In this document: positions 37,849 to 48,454 of the stretch, piece by piece | How positions within the stretch are numbered: position 1 is the stretch's first letter | How the letters are laid out: the number at the start of each line of letters is the position of its first letter | Assembly (NCBI RefSeq): GCF_003855095.1 | Contig: NZ_CP033972.1 | Coordinates: 620,001 to 684,000 of the forward strand | DNA from: Gordonia insulae | Lineage (GTDB): Bacteria; Actinomycetota; Actinomycetes; Mycobacteriales; Mycobacteriaceae | Length of the DNA: 64,000 nt | Reading direction: 5' to 3' | Notes under the pieces: generated by a model | Told to the model about the DNA's origin: nothing | Database searches by the model: none | Seen by the model: the letters and a program-made list of their open reading frames with translations, nothing else | Program-made: the position numbers and the translations under genes

Positions 37849-38846
37849 GCGCGGATCCGCCTCGCACGGCTATACCGGAATCGATGGCCACCGAATCGTC
37901 CGCGAACGAGCCGCTGCCCGGCGACGCCACCGGCGCCTCGGGCAGGTCCGGGGTGACCGGGGGCCAGACGCCTGACCCGGCTCCCCGCGCGTCGACTCCG
38001 AGCGGGCAGGCGCCGGCGGAGAAGAAGAAGTCGCGTGCCGGTCGCGACCTGCCGGCCGCGATCGGCGTCGGGGGCACGCTCGGGATCTCGATCATCCTGA
38101 TCCTGCTGTTCGCGCCGAAGGTCTGGTACGGAGTCGTCGCAGTAGCATTCGCGATCGCGACCTGGGAGGTCTCCAAACGTCTGCGCGACGGCGGGTACCA
38201 GGTGGCGTTCTGGCCCCTGTTGGTCGGCGGGCAGGCGATCATCTGGGCCGGCTGGCCATGGGCGCAGACCGGTGTGCTCACCGCCTTCGCCGCGACCGTA
38301 CTCGTGCTGATGGTGTGGATGTTGTTGGCGCAGGGCATCAGTCGCGCACCCGAGAACTACCTGCACAACCTCGCGGCGAGTGTCTTCGTGCTCGCGTGGC
38401 TGCCGCTGCTCGCGTCCTTCGGAGCCCACATGGTGGTGCAGGACAACGGCGCCGCGCGGGTCGCCACGCTGATGGTCGTCGTGGTGTGTTCCGACGTCGG
38501 CGGATATGCCGCCGGGGTGCTGTTCGGCAAACACCCGATGGCTCCGGCGATCAGCCCCAAGAAGTCGTGGGAGGGTCTGGTCGGCTCGCTCGTCGTCGGG
38601 ACCACCGGCGCGGTGTGCTGCGGGATCTTCCTGCTCGACGCCCACTGGTGGGTGGGCGCCATCCTCGGACCCGTCCTGGTGGTCTGTGCGACGCTCGGTG
38701 ACCTCGTCGAATCGCAGGTCAAGCGCGACCTGGGGATCAAGGACATGGGTACGCTGCTGCCCGGACACGGCGGCATCATGGATCGACTCGACTCGTTGCT
38801 GCCGTCCGCGTTCATCGTCTGGGCGGTGCTGACCGCCCTCCTCTGA
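37845..38846 (+). CDS. cdsA: phosphatidate cytidylyltransferase
   Basis: 333 residues. A 60-residue polar N-terminus rich in Pro/Ser/Ala is followed by about eight membrane helices and the CTP-transferase signature near the end ([18 protein letters not shown]), with GDLVES just before it. Makes CDP-diacylglycerol for all phospholipids. GTG start overlapping frr. Ends before a hairpin shared with the convergent LapA-like gene. Confidence 0.96.
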   Translation: MSADPPRTAIPESMATESSANEPLPGDATGASGRSGVTGGQTPDPAPRASTPSGQAPAEKKKSRAGRDLPAAIGVGGTLGISIILILLFAPKVWYGVVAVAFAIATWEVSKRLRDGGYQVAFWPLLVGGQAIIWAGWPWAQTGVLTAFAATVLVLMVWMLLAQGISRAPENYLHNLAASVFVLAWLPLLASFGAHMVVQDNGAARVATLMVVVVCSDVGGYAAGVLFGKHPMAPAISPKKSWEGLVGSLVVGTTGAVCCGIFLLDAHWWVGAILGPVLVVCATLGDLVESQVKRDLGIKDMGTLLPGHGGIMDRLDSLLPSAFIVWAVLTALL

Positions 38847-38849
38847 GTC

Positions 38850-38876
38850 GGCCGATCACCCGATGGGTGCTCGGCC
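38850..38876. terminator. bidirectional terminator, cdsA / LapA-like gene
   Basis: ggccgatcaccc (38850-38861), loop gat, gggtgctcggcc (38865-38876): 12-bp stem with one mismatch, in the 35-bp gap between convergent genes. Confidence 0.75.
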
Positions 38877-38881
38877 CGGGT

Positions 38882-39265
38882 TCATTTCTTCGCCTTGCGC
38901 AACGCCCGGCTCATCTGCACCATGCGTACCCCGCCCGCCAGTGCGACGATCAATGCACCGGCGATCGCCGCGATGAGAAGGCTCACACCCAGCGGCAGGT
39001 TGACCTCCCAGAAGAGCAGCTCGATCCGCTGCGACTCCATGTTCTGCAGGATGAACACCAGCAGCAGGATCGTGATGATGGCACCGATGACCAGACCGAA
39101 GAAAGTGGCCCGTGCCCTGGTGTGTTCGACTTTTTTGACCTGGGTACGCAGATTGTCGCGCTCGGCCAACAGCGCCTTGTGCTCGGAATCCATGCCTTCG
39201 ACGCCGGCCGGATCGACCGGATCGACGCGTTCGAACTCCGGCTGGCCAGGATCAGGTGTCGTCAT
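38882..39265 (-). CDS. LapA-domain membrane protein
   Basis: 127 residues with two hydrophobic helices (about 53-75 and 92-115) joined by [19 protein letters not shown], the DUF1049/LapA layout. The N-terminal 45 residues are charged and cytoplasmic. In E. coli LapA takes part in lipopolysaccharide control; the actinobacterial role is unknown. Divergent from rlmN by 30 bp, so promoters overlap. Confidence 0.85.
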   Translation of the reverse strand: MTTPDPGQPEFERVDPVDPAGVEGMDSEHKALLAERDNLRTQVKKVEHTRARATFFGLVIGAIITILLLVFILQNMESQRIELLFWEVNLPLGVSLLIAAIAGALIVALAGGVRMVQMSRALRKAKK

Positions 39266-39295
39266 ACACCCATCATGACATGCGACAATGTCATC

Positions 39296-40402
39296 ATGTC
39301 GTCATTGCCGCTCGTGTTCGACGCGCCCAAACGAGGTCGCCCGCCGACCCATTTCGCCGACCTCGACGCAGCCGGACGGGTCGCCGCCCTCGCCGACCTG
39401 GGCCTGCCGAAGTTCCGCGCGAATCAGCTCGCCCGTCAGTATTACGGCCGGCTCAACGGCGATGTCGAGGAGATGTCCGATCTGCCGTCGTCGGCTCGCG
39501 ACGCCGTCGGCGAGAAGCTCTTCCCGGCTTTGCTGTCGCCGGTGCGCCATATCTCGTGCGACGACGGCGACACCCGCAAGACGCTGTGGCGGTTGCACGA
39601 CGGCACCCTGCTGGAAAGCGTCCTGATGCGCTACGCCGACCGCAACACGTTGTGCATCTCGAGCCAGGCCGGATGCGGGATGGCGTGCCCGTTCTGTGCG
39701 ACCGGGCAGGGCGGGCTGGACCGCAACCTGTCGACCGCGGAGATCGTCGACCAGGTGCGTGCGGCGGCACGCGCGCTGCGCGACGGCGAGTTCGGTGATG
39801 CGGGACGACTCTCGAATGTCGTTTTCATGGGGATGGGCGAGCCGCTCGCCAACTACAAGCGCGTGGTCAGCGCGGTTCGGCAGATCACGTCGCCGGTCCC
39901 GGATGGGCTGGGGATCTCGGCTCGCTCCGTCACCGTCTCGACAGTGGGCCTCGCGCCGTCGATCCGTCGCCTCGCCGACGAGGGGCTGTCGGTGACGCTC
40001 GCGGTGTCCTTGCACACCCCCGACGACGAGTTGCGCGACACCCTGGTCCCGGTGAACAACCGCTGGTCGGTCGCCGAGGTGCTGGAGGCCGCGCGGTACT
40101 ACGCCGACACCACCGGCAGGCGGGTGTCGATCGAGTACGCGTTGATCCGCGACGTCAATGATCAGCCATGGCGGGCCGACCTGCTGGGACAGAAGCTGCG
40201 CAAGGCCCTCGGTCCGTTGGTGCACGTGAACCTGATCCCGCTCAATCCGACACCCGGCTCGGAATGGGACGCGAGTCCGAAACCAGCGGAGCGCGAGTTC
40301 GTCCGACGGGTCCGCGAACAGGGTGTCTCGTGCACCGTGCGCGACACCAGGGGGCAGGAGATCGCCGCCGCGTGCGGTCAGCTCGCCGCAGAGGAACGTT
40401 GA
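39296..40402 (+). CDS. rlmN: 23S rRNA/tRNA adenine-C2 methyltransferase RlmN
   Basis: 368 residues. Radical-SAM cluster motif [11 protein letters not shown] near residue 124, [10 protein letters not shown] near 180 and a conserved late Cys region ([10 protein letters not shown]) are diagnostic. Methylates A2503 of 23S rRNA and A37 of some tRNAs. The ATG at 39296 starts [14 protein letters not shown] with little leader; the transcript may be leaderless. A weak dyad atgaca-n8-tgtcat lies just upstream (39275-39294). Confidence 0.96.
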   Translation: MSSLPLVFDAPKRGRPPTHFADLDAAGRVAALADLGLPKFRANQLARQYYGRLNGDVEEMSDLPSSARDAVGEKLFPALLSPVRHISCDDGDTRKTLWRLHDGTLLESVLMRYADRNTLCISSQAGCGMACPFCATGQGGLDRNLSTAEIVDQVRAAARALRDGEFGDAGRLSNVVFMGMGEPLANYKRVVSAVRQITSPVPDGLGISARSVTVSTVGLAPSIRRLADEGLSVTLAVSLHTPDDELRDTLVPVNNRWSVAEVLEAARYYADTTGRRVSIEYALIRDVNDQPWRADLLGQKLRKALGPLVHVNLIPLNPTPGSEWDASPKPAEREFVRRVREQGVSCTVRDTRGQEIAAACGQLAAEER

Positions 40403-40430
40403 GCCGAGCGGGCGGCGATGCCCGAGTCGG

Positions 40431-40694
40431 TCAGTTCTTCCAGCGGCCGCGCTTGGCCCACACCGGCTTGAGCAGGAAGTAGGCCAGGAACGCGGCGAAG
40501 ACGACCAGCCAGATGTCCTCGACGTGGCCGCGATGGTTGCCGATGAACATCGCCAACAGGGCGAACACGCAGAACCAGCCGGCGATGATGAAGGACTTCG
40601 TCGCCTGACCGTGCCAGCCGAACCGTGCCGACGGCGCGTCGTCGGGCTCGCGAACCCAGCCGGTGTCGACGGGCTCAACCTCGGTGCTTGCCAC
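40431..40694 (-). CDS. DUF2631 membrane protein
   Basis: 87 residues, starting with GTG at 40694. A Trp/Gly-rich N-terminus (GWVREPDDAPSARFGWHGQATK) precedes two closely spaced hydrophobic helices and a basic C-terminus (KPVWAKRGRWKN). Matches the DUF2631 protein found near dxr and rlmN in Mycobacteriales. Function unknown. Confidence 0.82.
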   Translation of the reverse strand: MASTEVEPVDTGWVREPDDAPSARFGWHGQATKSFIIAGWFCVFALLAMFIGNHRGHVEDIWLVVFAAFLAYFLLKPVWAKRGRWKN

Positions 40695-40861
40695 GATGGC
40701 TCCTCACTGCACGGTCAGCGGTCTGACGACGCGGCCAGAAAAACGAGCGCGGTCAGAAGTCTGACGGTCGGTAGTAGTTCATCGAACAGCATAACCGTAG
40801 GGCCGCACCGACGACGCGTTGCCACCACGCACCTGTACCGGTTCGGTGACAGAATGCGGCC

Positions 40862-41818
40862 ATGTCCGAGATCGCACATCGAACCCTGGCCGACTACCGC
40901 TCCGAGCGATATCCGCGCGACATGGTCGGCTACGGCGCGACGACACCGGACCCGCAATGGCCGGGCGGGGCCAAGATCGCGGTGCAATTCGTCCTCAACT
41001 ACGAGGAGGGGTCGGAGAACAACGTCCTCGAGAACGACCGTGGCAGTGAGACGTTCCTCTCCGAGATGATCGGCGCGCAGTCGTTCCCGAACCGCCACAT
41101 GAGCATGGAGTCGCTCTACGAGTACGGGTCGCGAGCGGGGGTGTGGCGCATCCTGCGGGCGTTCTCGCGCCGCGAACTGCCGCTGACCATCTTCGCCGTG
41201 GCGCAGGCGATGGCGCGCAACCCGGAGGCTGCGGCCGCGTTCGTGGAACGTGGCGATGAGATCGCGTGTCACGGATACCGTTGGCTCAGTTACCAATTGG
41301 TCGACTCGGCAGTCGAGCGCGAGCATATGCAGGCCGGCATCGAGCTGTTGACGGAGATCACCGGACAGCGCCCGCAGGGGTGGTACACCGGCCGGGATTC
41401 ACCTCACACGCGCCAACTCGTCGTGGAACAGGGTGGGTTCGTCTACGACTCCGACAGCTACGCCGACGACCTCCCGTACTGGGTGAAGGTGCCGCGCGGC
41501 GACGACACCGTGGACCACCTCGTGGTGCCGTACACGCTCGACACCAACGACATGCGGTTCGCATCGCCCGGCGGGTTCCCCTCCGGCGAGCAGTTCTTCA
41601 CGCACCTGCGCGATGCCTTCGACGTGCTCTACGCCGAAGGGGAGGCCGGCGCGCCCAAGATGCTGTCGGTCGGATTGCACTGTCGGCTCGTCGGGCGCCC
41701 GGCCCGCCTCGCGGCGCTCGAGCGTTTCCTCGACCATGTCCAGTCGCACGACGACGTCTGGATCACGCGACGGATCGACATCGCCGAACACTGGCGCACG
41801 GTGCATCCGGCCCGCTGA
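40862..41818 (+). CDS. polysaccharide deacetylase / allantoinase PuuE-like
   Basis: 318 residues, NodB/polysaccharide-deacetylase fold. [33 protein letters not shown] N-terminus, [28 protein letters not shown] and [12 protein letters not shown] closely match the PuuE allantoinase group, metal-independent enzymes of the urate pathway. No other purine-degradation gene is nearby, so the physiological substrate is uncertain. The ATG at 40862 begins [13 protein letters not shown]. Inserted between DUF2631 and dxr. Confidence 0.8.
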   Translation: MSEIAHRTLADYRSERYPRDMVGYGATTPDPQWPGGAKIAVQFVLNYEEGSENNVLENDRGSETFLSEMIGAQSFPNRHMSMESLYEYGSRAGVWRILRAFSRRELPLTIFAVAQAMARNPEAAAAFVERGDEIACHGYRWLSYQLVDSAVEREHMQAGIELLTEITGQRPQGWYTGRDSPHTRQLVVEQGGFVYDSDSYADDLPYWVKVPRGDDTVDHLVVPYTLDTNDMRFASPGGFPSGEQFFTHLRDAFDVLYAEGEAGAPKMLSVGLHCRLVGRPARLAALERFLDHVQSHDDVWITRRIDIAEHWRTVHPAR

Positions 41819-41865
41819 TCCGGCCGGCGTTTGGGCTCGGTCGTCGGAGGCGGGACAATGGCCGG

Positions 41866-43040
41866 GTGACGACTCGCGTACTGATCCTCGGCTCCACGGG
41901 GTCGATCGGTGTCCAGGCCCTGGAGGTCATCGCCGAGCATCCCGAGCGCTTCCAGGTGGTCGGACTGGGAGCGGGGGGAGCCAACCTCGATCTGCTGCGC
42001 GACCAGGCCAAGGCCTTCCGGATCGGGCCGTCCGCCCTCGCCGTGGCCGATCCGGTCGCGGCCCGGACCCTGTCCGACGACATCGGTGGCCGCGTCCTCG
42101 GTGGTCCGGACGCGATGTGTGAGCTGATCGAGGCGGTCGAGGCCGACGTGATCCTCAACGCGGTCGTCGGATCGATCGGACTGCGACCCAGCCTCGCCGC
42201 GCTGCGGTCGGGGCCCGGCTTGCGCTGGCCAACAAGGAGTCGTTGGTCGCGGGCGGATCGTTGGTGCTCGACGCGGCCGCCCCCGGCCAGATCGTGCCGG
42301 TCGACTCCGAGCACTCGGCCATCGCGCAGTGCCTACGCGCCGGAACGGCCGACGAGGTGGACCGACTCGTGCTGACCGCGTCCGGTGGACCGTTTCGTGG
42401 GTGGACCCGGGCCGCGCTCGACGACGTGACGCCGGAGCAGGCGGGCCACCATCCGACGTGGTCCATGGGTCCGATGATCACCCTCAACTCGGCGACGCTG
42501 GTCAACAAGGCGCTCGAGGTCATCGAGGCCCACCTGCTCTTCGGCGTCGACTACGACCGCATCGACGTCACGGTGCACCCACAGTCGATCGTGCACTCGA
42601 TGGTCACCTTCGTCGACGGCGCGACGGTCGCCAAGGCGTCACCACCGTCGATGAAGCTGCCGATCGCGCTCGCCCTCGGCTGGCCGGATCGGGTGCCCGG
42701 ATCGTCGCGGCCGTGCGACTTCTCGACCGCATCGGCCTGGACGTTCGAGCCGGTCGACGACGAGGTGTTCCCGGCAATCGACCTGGCGCGGGAGGCCGGG
42801 CGCGGTGGGGGGTCGCTGACCGCGGTCTACAACGCCGCCAACGAGGCCGCCGCGCAGGGATTCTTCTCCGGTGCCATCCGCTTCCCGCGGATCGTCGAGA
42901 TCATCGGTGAGGTGCTCGCCGAGGCCGATGAGTGGCGTGCCGCGCCAGGTACTGTGGAAGAGGTCTTGGCCGCTGATCAGTGGGCACGCGATCATGCTGC
43001 GCGTCTGGTCAAGGCATATGCGGATGGAGTGAATCAGTGA
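41866..43040 (+). pseudogene. dxr: dxr, DXP reductoisomerase, single frameshift
   Basis: Deoxyxylulose-phosphate reductoisomerase, the committed MEP-pathway step. The first frame starts with GTG at 41866 ([21 protein letters not shown] site) and runs to SLAALRSG; the rest ([40 protein letters not shown]) continues one frame over to the stop at 43040. One G is missing from the run at 42210-42213 (ggggccc); restoring it gives the expected [14 protein letters not shown]. Actinobacteria have no alternative isoprenoid route in general, so loss would be lethal: probably a sequence error. The stop overlaps rip1 (GTGA). About 391 residues when repaired. Confidence 0.93.
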
Positions 43041-44269
43041 GTTTTGCGCTCGGCGTGGCGCTGTTCGCCGCGGCGCTGCTGCTGTCGGTGGCATGGCATG
43101 AATGCGGTCACATGTGGGCCGCCCAGGCGACCGGCATGAAGGTGCGCCGCTACTTCGTCGGCTTCGGACCGACCGTGTGGTCGACGCGGCGCGGTGAGAC
43201 GGAGTATGGCGTCAAGGCGTTTCCGCTCGGCGGATTCTGCGACATCGCCGGCATGACGCCCTACGACGAGATCTCCGAAGAGGACCGCCCGCGGGCGATG
43301 TACCTGCAGAAGCCGTGGAAGCGTCTGGTCGTCCTGTTCGCCGGTCCGGCCCAGAACTTCATCCTCGGATTCGTCCTGGTGGTCATCGTCGGGGCGATCT
43401 TCGGTCTGCCCAACATCAGCCAGGATCCGGTCCCGGCGACCGTGTCGAAGGTCGATTGCGTGCCGGCGAGCACCACGTATTTCACCGACAAGAAGCCGGA
43501 GTCGACACCGTGCGCGGCGGCCGACGGGCCGGCCGAGGTCGCCGGGCTGCGGGCCGGCGACACGATCGTCGCCGTCAACGGGGCGCCGGTCTCCGACTAT
43601 GCGCAGGTGTCCGAGAAGATCACCGATTCGACCGGCCCGGTTGCGCTCACCGTCGACCGCGACGGGGTACAGCGCGAGTTCACGATCACCCCGCAACCGT
43701 CCACCGTGACCGCGCCGACGCGTGATGGCGGCACCGAGACCCAGCAGACCCGCAAGGTCGGCATCGAGTTCAGCCCGCCGCCGTCGATCAACCACTACGA
43801 CGGTCTCGCCGTGATCCCCGCATCGTTCGCGTTCACCGGTGATCTGTTCGTCGCCACCTGGGATGCCCTGTTGTCGCTGCCGTCCAAGGTGAGCGCGCTG
43901 TGGACCGCCGTCACCGGCGGTGAGCGTGCCGCGGACACACCGGTCAGCGTGTACGGCGCATCGGTGATGGGCGGCCAGGCGGTGGAGCGCGGTGCGTGGA
44001 GCACGTTCCTGTTGCTGCTGATCAGCATCAACTTCTTCCTCGGCCTGTTCAATCTCGTCCCGCTATTACCCTTGGATGGTGGGCACATGGCCATCGTCGG
44101 CTATGAGAAGGCCCGTAATACGGTCCGTGGCTGGTTCGGCCGGGCGGCCGGAGGTCCGGTCGACTACGTCAAGCTCATGCCGATCACGTACGCGGTGGTG
44201 GTGATCATGGGTGGATTCATGGTTCTCACGCTCACCGCCGACATCATCAATCCGATCAAGATCTTCTGA
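43037..44269 (+). CDS. rip1: site-2 protease Rip1 (M50 family, RseP-like)
   Basis: 410 residues. HECGH near residue 21 (HExxH zinc site in helix 1), a PDZ domain (about 150-225, [19 protein letters not shown]) and the third ligand region [11 protein letters not shown] near 350. Membrane-embedded protease that cuts anti-sigma factors; in M. tuberculosis Rip1 (Rv2869c) sits in the same dxr-rip1-ispG order and controls envelope regulons. GTG start overlapping the dxr stop, so coupled to it. Confidence 0.94.
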   Translation: MSFALGVALFAAALLLSVAWHECGHMWAAQATGMKVRRYFVGFGPTVWSTRRGETEYGVKAFPLGGFCDIAGMTPYDEISEEDRPRAMYLQKPWKRLVVLFAGPAQNFILGFVLVVIVGAIFGLPNISQDPVPATVSKVDCVPASTTYFTDKKPESTPCAAADGPAEVAGLRAGDTIVAVNGAPVSDYAQVSEKITDSTGPVALTVDRDGVQREFTITPQPSTVTAPTRDGGTETQQTRKVGIEFSPPPSINHYDGLAVIPASFAFTGDLFVATWDALLSLPSKVSALWTAVTGGERAADTPVSVYGASVMGGQAVERGAWSTFLLLLISINFFLGLFNLVPLLPLDGGHMAIVGYEKARNTVRGWFGRAAGGPVDYVKLMPITYAVVVIMGGFMVLTLTADIINPIKIF

Positions 44270-44325
44270 CAACACAGCCCGCAGCCCGTGAACCACACAG
44301 CCATTCGTCATTCGAGGTGAACGAG

Positions 44326-45516
44326 ATGAACGCCCTGACAACATCGCCGGATGCGGTCCCGATCGGACTCGGCATGCCGAGCGGACCGCCCCCGGTCCTG
44401 GCCCCGCGCCGCACGACCCGCCAGATCCAGGTCGGCAAGGTCGGCGTCGGCAGCGATCACCCGATCTCCGTGCAGTCGATGACCACGACCAAGACCCACG
44501 ACATTAACGCCACGCTGCAGCAGATCGCCGAGCTGACCGCGTCGGGATGCGACATCGTGCGCGTCGCCTGCCCGCGACCCGAGGACGCCGAGGCGCTGCC
44601 CGTCATCGCCAGGAAGAGCAAGATCCCGGTGATCGCCGACATCCATTTCCAGCCGAAGTACATCTTCGCGGCGATAGACGCCGGCTGCGCGGCGGTGCGG
44701 GTCAACCCGGGCAACATCAAGGAGTTCGACGGCCGGGTCAAAGAGGTGGCGTACGCCGCGAAAGACGCGGGCATCCCGATCCGCATCGGCGTCAACGCCG
44801 GCTCGCTGGATCCCCGCCTGTTGAAGAAGTACGGCAAGGCAACCCCGGAGGCGCTCGTGGAGTCCGCCCTGTGGGAGGCGAGCCTGTTCGAGGAGCACGG
44901 TTTCGGCGACATCAAGATCTCGGTCAAGCACAACGACCCGGTCGTGATGGTCGAGGCGTACCGGCAGCTGGCCGCGCAGTGCGACTACCCCCTGCATCTG
45001 GGTGTCACCGAGGCCGGCCCGGCGTTCCAGGGCACCATCAAGTCCGCGGTGGCCTTCGGCGCGCTGTTGTCGGAGGGGATCGGCGACACGATCCGCGTGT
45101 CGTTGTCCGCGCCGCCGGCAGAGGAGATCAAGGTCGGCGACCAGATCCTGCAATCGCTGAACCTACGGCCACGCAAGCTGGAGATCGTGTCCTGCCCGTC
45201 GTGCGGTCGCGCCCAGGTCGACGTCTACAAACTCGCCGATGCGGTGAGCGCAGGACTCGAGGGCATGGAGGTCCCGCTGCGCGTCGCAGTCATGGGTTGC
45301 GTGGTCAACGGTCCCGGCGAGGCCCGCGAGGCCGACCTGGGTGTGGCATCGGGCAACGGCAAGGGGCAGATCTTCGTCAAGGGCGAGGTCATCAAAACCG
45401 TGCCGGAGGCGCAGATCGTGGAGACCTTGATCGAAGAAGCGCTGCGGATCGCGGGTGAGTCAGGAGACACTGATGGGGACAGGGAAGGTGGTCCCCCGGT
45501 CGTGACGGTCAGTTGA
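44326..45516 (+). CDS. ispG: HMBPP synthase IspG (GcpE)
   Basis: 396 residues. [28 protein letters not shown] N-terminus; the [4Fe-4S] ligands are in SCPSCGR near 290 and GCVVNGPGE near 326. Converts methylerythritol cyclodiphosphate to HMBPP in the MEP pathway, two genes after dxr. The ATG at 44326 has GAGGTGAACG just upstream; a GTG at 44317 overlaps that site and is less likely. Confidence 0.97.
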   Translation: MNALTTSPDAVPIGLGMPSGPPPVLAPRRTTRQIQVGKVGVGSDHPISVQSMTTTKTHDINATLQQIAELTASGCDIVRVACPRPEDAEALPVIARKSKIPVIADIHFQPKYIFAAIDAGCAAVRVNPGNIKEFDGRVKEVAYAAKDAGIPIRIGVNAGSLDPRLLKKYGKATPEALVESALWEASLFEEHGFGDIKISVKHNDPVVMVEAYRQLAAQCDYPLHLGVTEAGPAFQGTIKSAVAFGALLSEGIGDTIRVSLSAPPAEEIKVGDQILQSLNLRPRKLEIVSCPSCGRAQVDVYKLADAVSAGLEGMEVPLRVAVMGCVVNGPGEAREADLGVASGNGKGQIFVKGEVIKTVPEAQIVETLIEEALRIAGESGDTDGDREGGPPVVTVS

Positions 45517-45610
45517 CGTGACGGTCGGCTGACAGCGATGGGGACGGCCACTGCCGCCGGCCGCCCGGCCGGTGTTCGCAACCCTGCCGGATCATGCAGA
45601 GGAGCGGCGG

Positions 45611-46447
45611 GTGCTGAAGTTACTGGGTGACCGCCCACTCGGCGCACGTGATGCACCCGTGGTCGAACGCGTGCTCGCGACCGATCCGGTCGCGATGTGC
45701 ATGGTGGCGGCCAGATTCGAGTCGCACGGCATCAATCCGCGCCTACTGGGTGGCGAACTGTGGACGGTCGACGACCCGACCTCGTCGCTGTGCTTCTCCG
45801 GGGCCAACCTCATCCCGCTCCTCGGGTCGACCGGTGACATGGACGGGTTCGCCGATCGGGCGGCCGCCGCGCCCCGGGTCTGCTCGTCGATCGTGGGTCG
45901 CGCCGAGATGGTTCTGCCGTTCTGGGATCGGATCGCGCCGTGTTGGGGCCCGGCCCGCGAGGTGCGTGACAACCAGCCGCTGATGGCGTTGACCGGTGCA
46001 CCCGCGGTGACCCCGGATCCCCTGGTCCGACTGGTCACCCTCGACGACCTCGACGCCTATCTCCCCGCCGCCATCGACATGTTCATCGGCGAGGTCGGAG
46101 TCGACCCATGCGCCGGCGACGGCGGACGGTCCTACCGCCGACGCCTCGCGTCGCTGATCTCCGCACAGCGCGTCTTCGCCCGTTTCGATCGTGGCGAGGT
46201 CGTGTTCAAGGCCGAGATCGGTTCGCTGTCACGCAGAGTCGGCCAGATCCAGGGCGTCTGGGTGTCCCCGGACCGCCGCGGAGAGGGACTCGGCGCCGGC
46301 GGGACCGCCGCCATCGCCGCCGCCATCATCAGCTACGGCCGTACCCCGAGCCTCTACGTCAACAGCTTCAACCTGCCGGCCCGTGAGGTCTACCGGCAGG
46401 TCGGGTTCAGCGAGGTCGGCACGTTCACGACGGTTCTCGTCGACTGA
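45611..46447 (+). CDS. GNAT acetyltransferase with DUF4081
   Basis: 278 residues. N-terminal DUF4081 half (about 1-125) and C-terminal GNAT fold with VWVSPDRRGEGLGAGG near 222 (acetyl-CoA binding) and NLPAREVYRQVGF at the end. Substrate unknown; it follows ispG in mycobacteria too (Rv2867c). The GTG at 45611 has AGAGGAG upstream; a GTG at 45572 in frame has none. Confidence 0.88.
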   Translation: MLKLLGDRPLGARDAPVVERVLATDPVAMCMVAARFESHGINPRLLGGELWTVDDPTSSLCFSGANLIPLLGSTGDMDGFADRAAAAPRVCSSIVGRAEMVLPFWDRIAPCWGPAREVRDNQPLMALTGAPAVTPDPLVRLVTLDDLDAYLPAAIDMFIGEVGVDPCAGDGGRSYRRRLASLISAQRVFARFDRGEVVFKAEIGSLSRRVGQIQGVWVSPDRRGEGLGAGGTAAIAAAIISYGRTPSLYVNSFNLPAREVYRQVGFSEVGTFTTVLVD

Positions 46448-46528
46448 CCGGTCGACGACGCGACACATCGCGTCACGTCGCGCGTGGCGCAACGGATATC
46501 GCTGCCGGACGCCATATGATCGCAGCTG

Positions 46529-48364
46529 ATGTGGCAGATGAGACGGCGTGCGATCAGCGTGACCTGTGTGTCGATGAGTGCTGTCGTGGCACTCGGGGTC
46601 GCCGGCTGCGCCGGCGCCGACGACGGTCCCCGACAGGCCGTCGAGCAATTCCTCGATGCCTACGGCGGTGGCGACGCGGCGGCTGCCGCCGCGCTCACCG
46701 ACAACCCCACCCAGGCCCGCACCGACCTCGATGCCGCCTGGGAGGGTCTGTCCGCCGAGAAGGTGTCCGCGAGTACCGGAAAGGCGCGTATCACCGGCGA
46801 CACCGCGGACATCGACGTGACCTACCGCTGGGGTCTACCGCGCGGCCGTGAGTGGAGTTACCCGGCCCGGGTCCGGCTCATCAGATCCGACGCCGGCTGG
46901 TCCGTCCGGTGGGCCACCACCGACATCCACCCCGATCTCGGTGCCAATCAACGACTCTCGCTCCGGATCGTCGAGGCGCCCCGAGCGACGGTCAACGAGG
47001 CCGACGGATCGCAGGTAATGGTCAACGGTTCGGTGGTCGGGATCAACTTCGACGCCGCGGCCGCCGCGGCGAGTGGGTCGGTCGCGGATTCGGTGACCCA
47101 GCTCGTCACCACGCTGAAGCGGTTCGATCCGACGTTGTCCGCACAGAAGATCGCCGAGGAGTCCACCGCGTCCGGCTCGCCGTATCCGATCATGCGGCTC
47201 TCGCATCGCGATTTCGATCAGCTCCGAGACCAGCTCGCCATCCCGGGTGTCACCCACAATGAGCAGGCCGAACTGGTGCCGAAGACGCCGGGTTTCGCGC
47301 CCGCGCTGCTGACCGAGGTCAAGAAGGTCGTCGACAGCGAGGTCGACGGTCGGGTGGGCTGGCGGGTGGTCACGGTCAACCCGAACGGTCTCGACGCCGA
47401 CGTGCTCGCCGACCACGACCCGGAGCCCGCGCCTGCGGTGTCGTTGAGCCTGTCCCGGCAGGTGCAGGTCGCCGCGCAACGCGCGGTCGACGCGACCAAC
47501 CGCTTCCAGATCGCGATGGTGGTGCTCCAGCCGTCGACCGGGCACATCCTCGCCGTCGCGCAGAACAAGGCGGCCGACCGGCAGGGCCCGATCGCGACCA
47601 CCGGTCTCTATCCGCCCGGTTCGACGTTCAAGATGGTGACCGCGGCCGCGGCCATCAGCCGCAACCTCGCACACCCGCAGACGATGGTGCCGTGTCCCGG
47701 AGAGATCGAGATCGGGCCGCGGCGCATCCCGAACTACGATCGGTTCTCGCTCGGCACGGTGCCGATGCTCCAGGCGTTCGCGAGCTCGTGCAACACGACC
47801 TTCGCCAAGCTCGCCAGCGAGATGGGTCCGTCGGATCTCGCGCACACCGCCGCCGCGATGGGCATCGGCCAGCAGTACGACATCGCCGGGCTCGACGCGA
47901 CATCCGGGTCGGTGCCGATCGCGGCGGAGCTCGTGGCACGCAGCGAGGACGGCTTCGGCCAGGGCAAGGTGCTGGTGAGTCCGCTCGGGCTGGCCCTGGT
48001 CGCCGCAACTGTCGCGCACAATGGCAAAGCGCCTGTGCCGCAGCTGATCCTGGGCAAGCCGACCACGGTCACCGGTCCGCAGCCGACGCTGGACCCGGCA
48101 GTGGTCGCCGAGTTGCGACCGATGATGCGCGCCGTCGTCCAGCAGGGCACCGGCACGGTGATCGCCGGGGAGGGCGACGTCCTGGGCAAGACCGGTGAGG
48201 CCGAGTTCGACGGTGGCTCGCACGCGTGGTTCGCGGGCTACCGCGGCGACCTGGCGTTCGCGACACTCGTGGTCCGCGGCGGCGACTCGAACAATGCGGT
48301 CGGGGTCACCCGTGACTTCTTCGCGGGACTGCCGCCCGGCTACTACTCCGGGGCACGGTCCTGA
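46529..48364 (+). CDS. penicillin-binding protein, class B transpeptidase lipoprotein
   Basis: 611 residues. Lipoprotein signal ending VAGC (Cys27), an NTF2-like MecA_N domain (about 35-145), a dimerisation domain, then the transpeptidase with SxxK in GSTFKM near 368, SCN near 417 and KTGEAE near 555. Cross-links peptidoglycan; the M. tuberculosis counterpart is Rv2864c. All catalytic boxes are intact. Ends before a 15-bp tandem repeat array. Confidence 0.92.
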   Translation: MWQMRRRAISVTCVSMSAVVALGVAGCAGADDGPRQAVEQFLDAYGGGDAAAAAALTDNPTQARTDLDAAWEGLSAEKVSASTGKARITGDTADIDVTYRWGLPRGREWSYPARVRLIRSDAGWSVRWATTDIHPDLGANQRLSLRIVEAPRATVNEADGSQVMVNGSVVGINFDAAAAAASGSVADSVTQLVTTLKRFDPTLSAQKIAEESTASGSPYPIMRLSHRDFDQLRDQLAIPGVTHNEQAELVPKTPGFAPALLTEVKKVVDSEVDGRVGWRVVTVNPNGLDADVLADHDPEPAPAVSLSLSRQVQVAAQRAVDATNRFQIAMVVLQPSTGHILAVAQNKAADRQGPIATTGLYPPGSTFKMVTAAAAISRNLAHPQTMVPCPGEIEIGPRRIPNYDRFSLGTVPMLQAFASSCNTTFAKLASEMGPSDLAHTAAAMGIGQQYDIAGLDATSGSVPIAAELVARSEDGFGQGKVLVSPLGLALVAATVAHNGKAPVPQLILGKPTTVTGPQPTLDPAVVAELRPMMRAVVQQGTGTVIAGEGDVLGKTGEAEFDGGSHAWFAGYRGDLAFATLVVRGGDSNNAVGVTRDFFAGLPPGYYSGARS

Positions 48365-48395
48365 GATCGGTCGCCCCGGTCCGGCTTCTCCGTCG

Positions 48396-48454
48396 TCAGG
48401 TTCAGCGCCATCAGGTTCGGCGCCATCAGGTTCGGCGCCATCAGGTTCGGCGCG
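48396..48454. repeat. 15-bp tandem repeat, about 4 copies
   Basis: Unit tcaggttcggcgcca at 48396 (one change), 48411, 48426 and a 14-base last copy at 48441 that contains the hmuV stop codon. The array lies between convergent PBP and hmuV genes and looks like duplication of the hmuV 3' end. Confidence 0.95.

Noticed and set aside
39275-39294. Operator dyad atgaca-n8-tgtcat before rlmN
   Set aside because: Only six-base arms, and it overlaps the start region; too weak to list as a site.
41866-43040. Split dxr as two functional half-proteins
   Set aside because: The second half has no own start region or Shine-Dalgarno, and the missing-base repair restores an uninterrupted family sequence.
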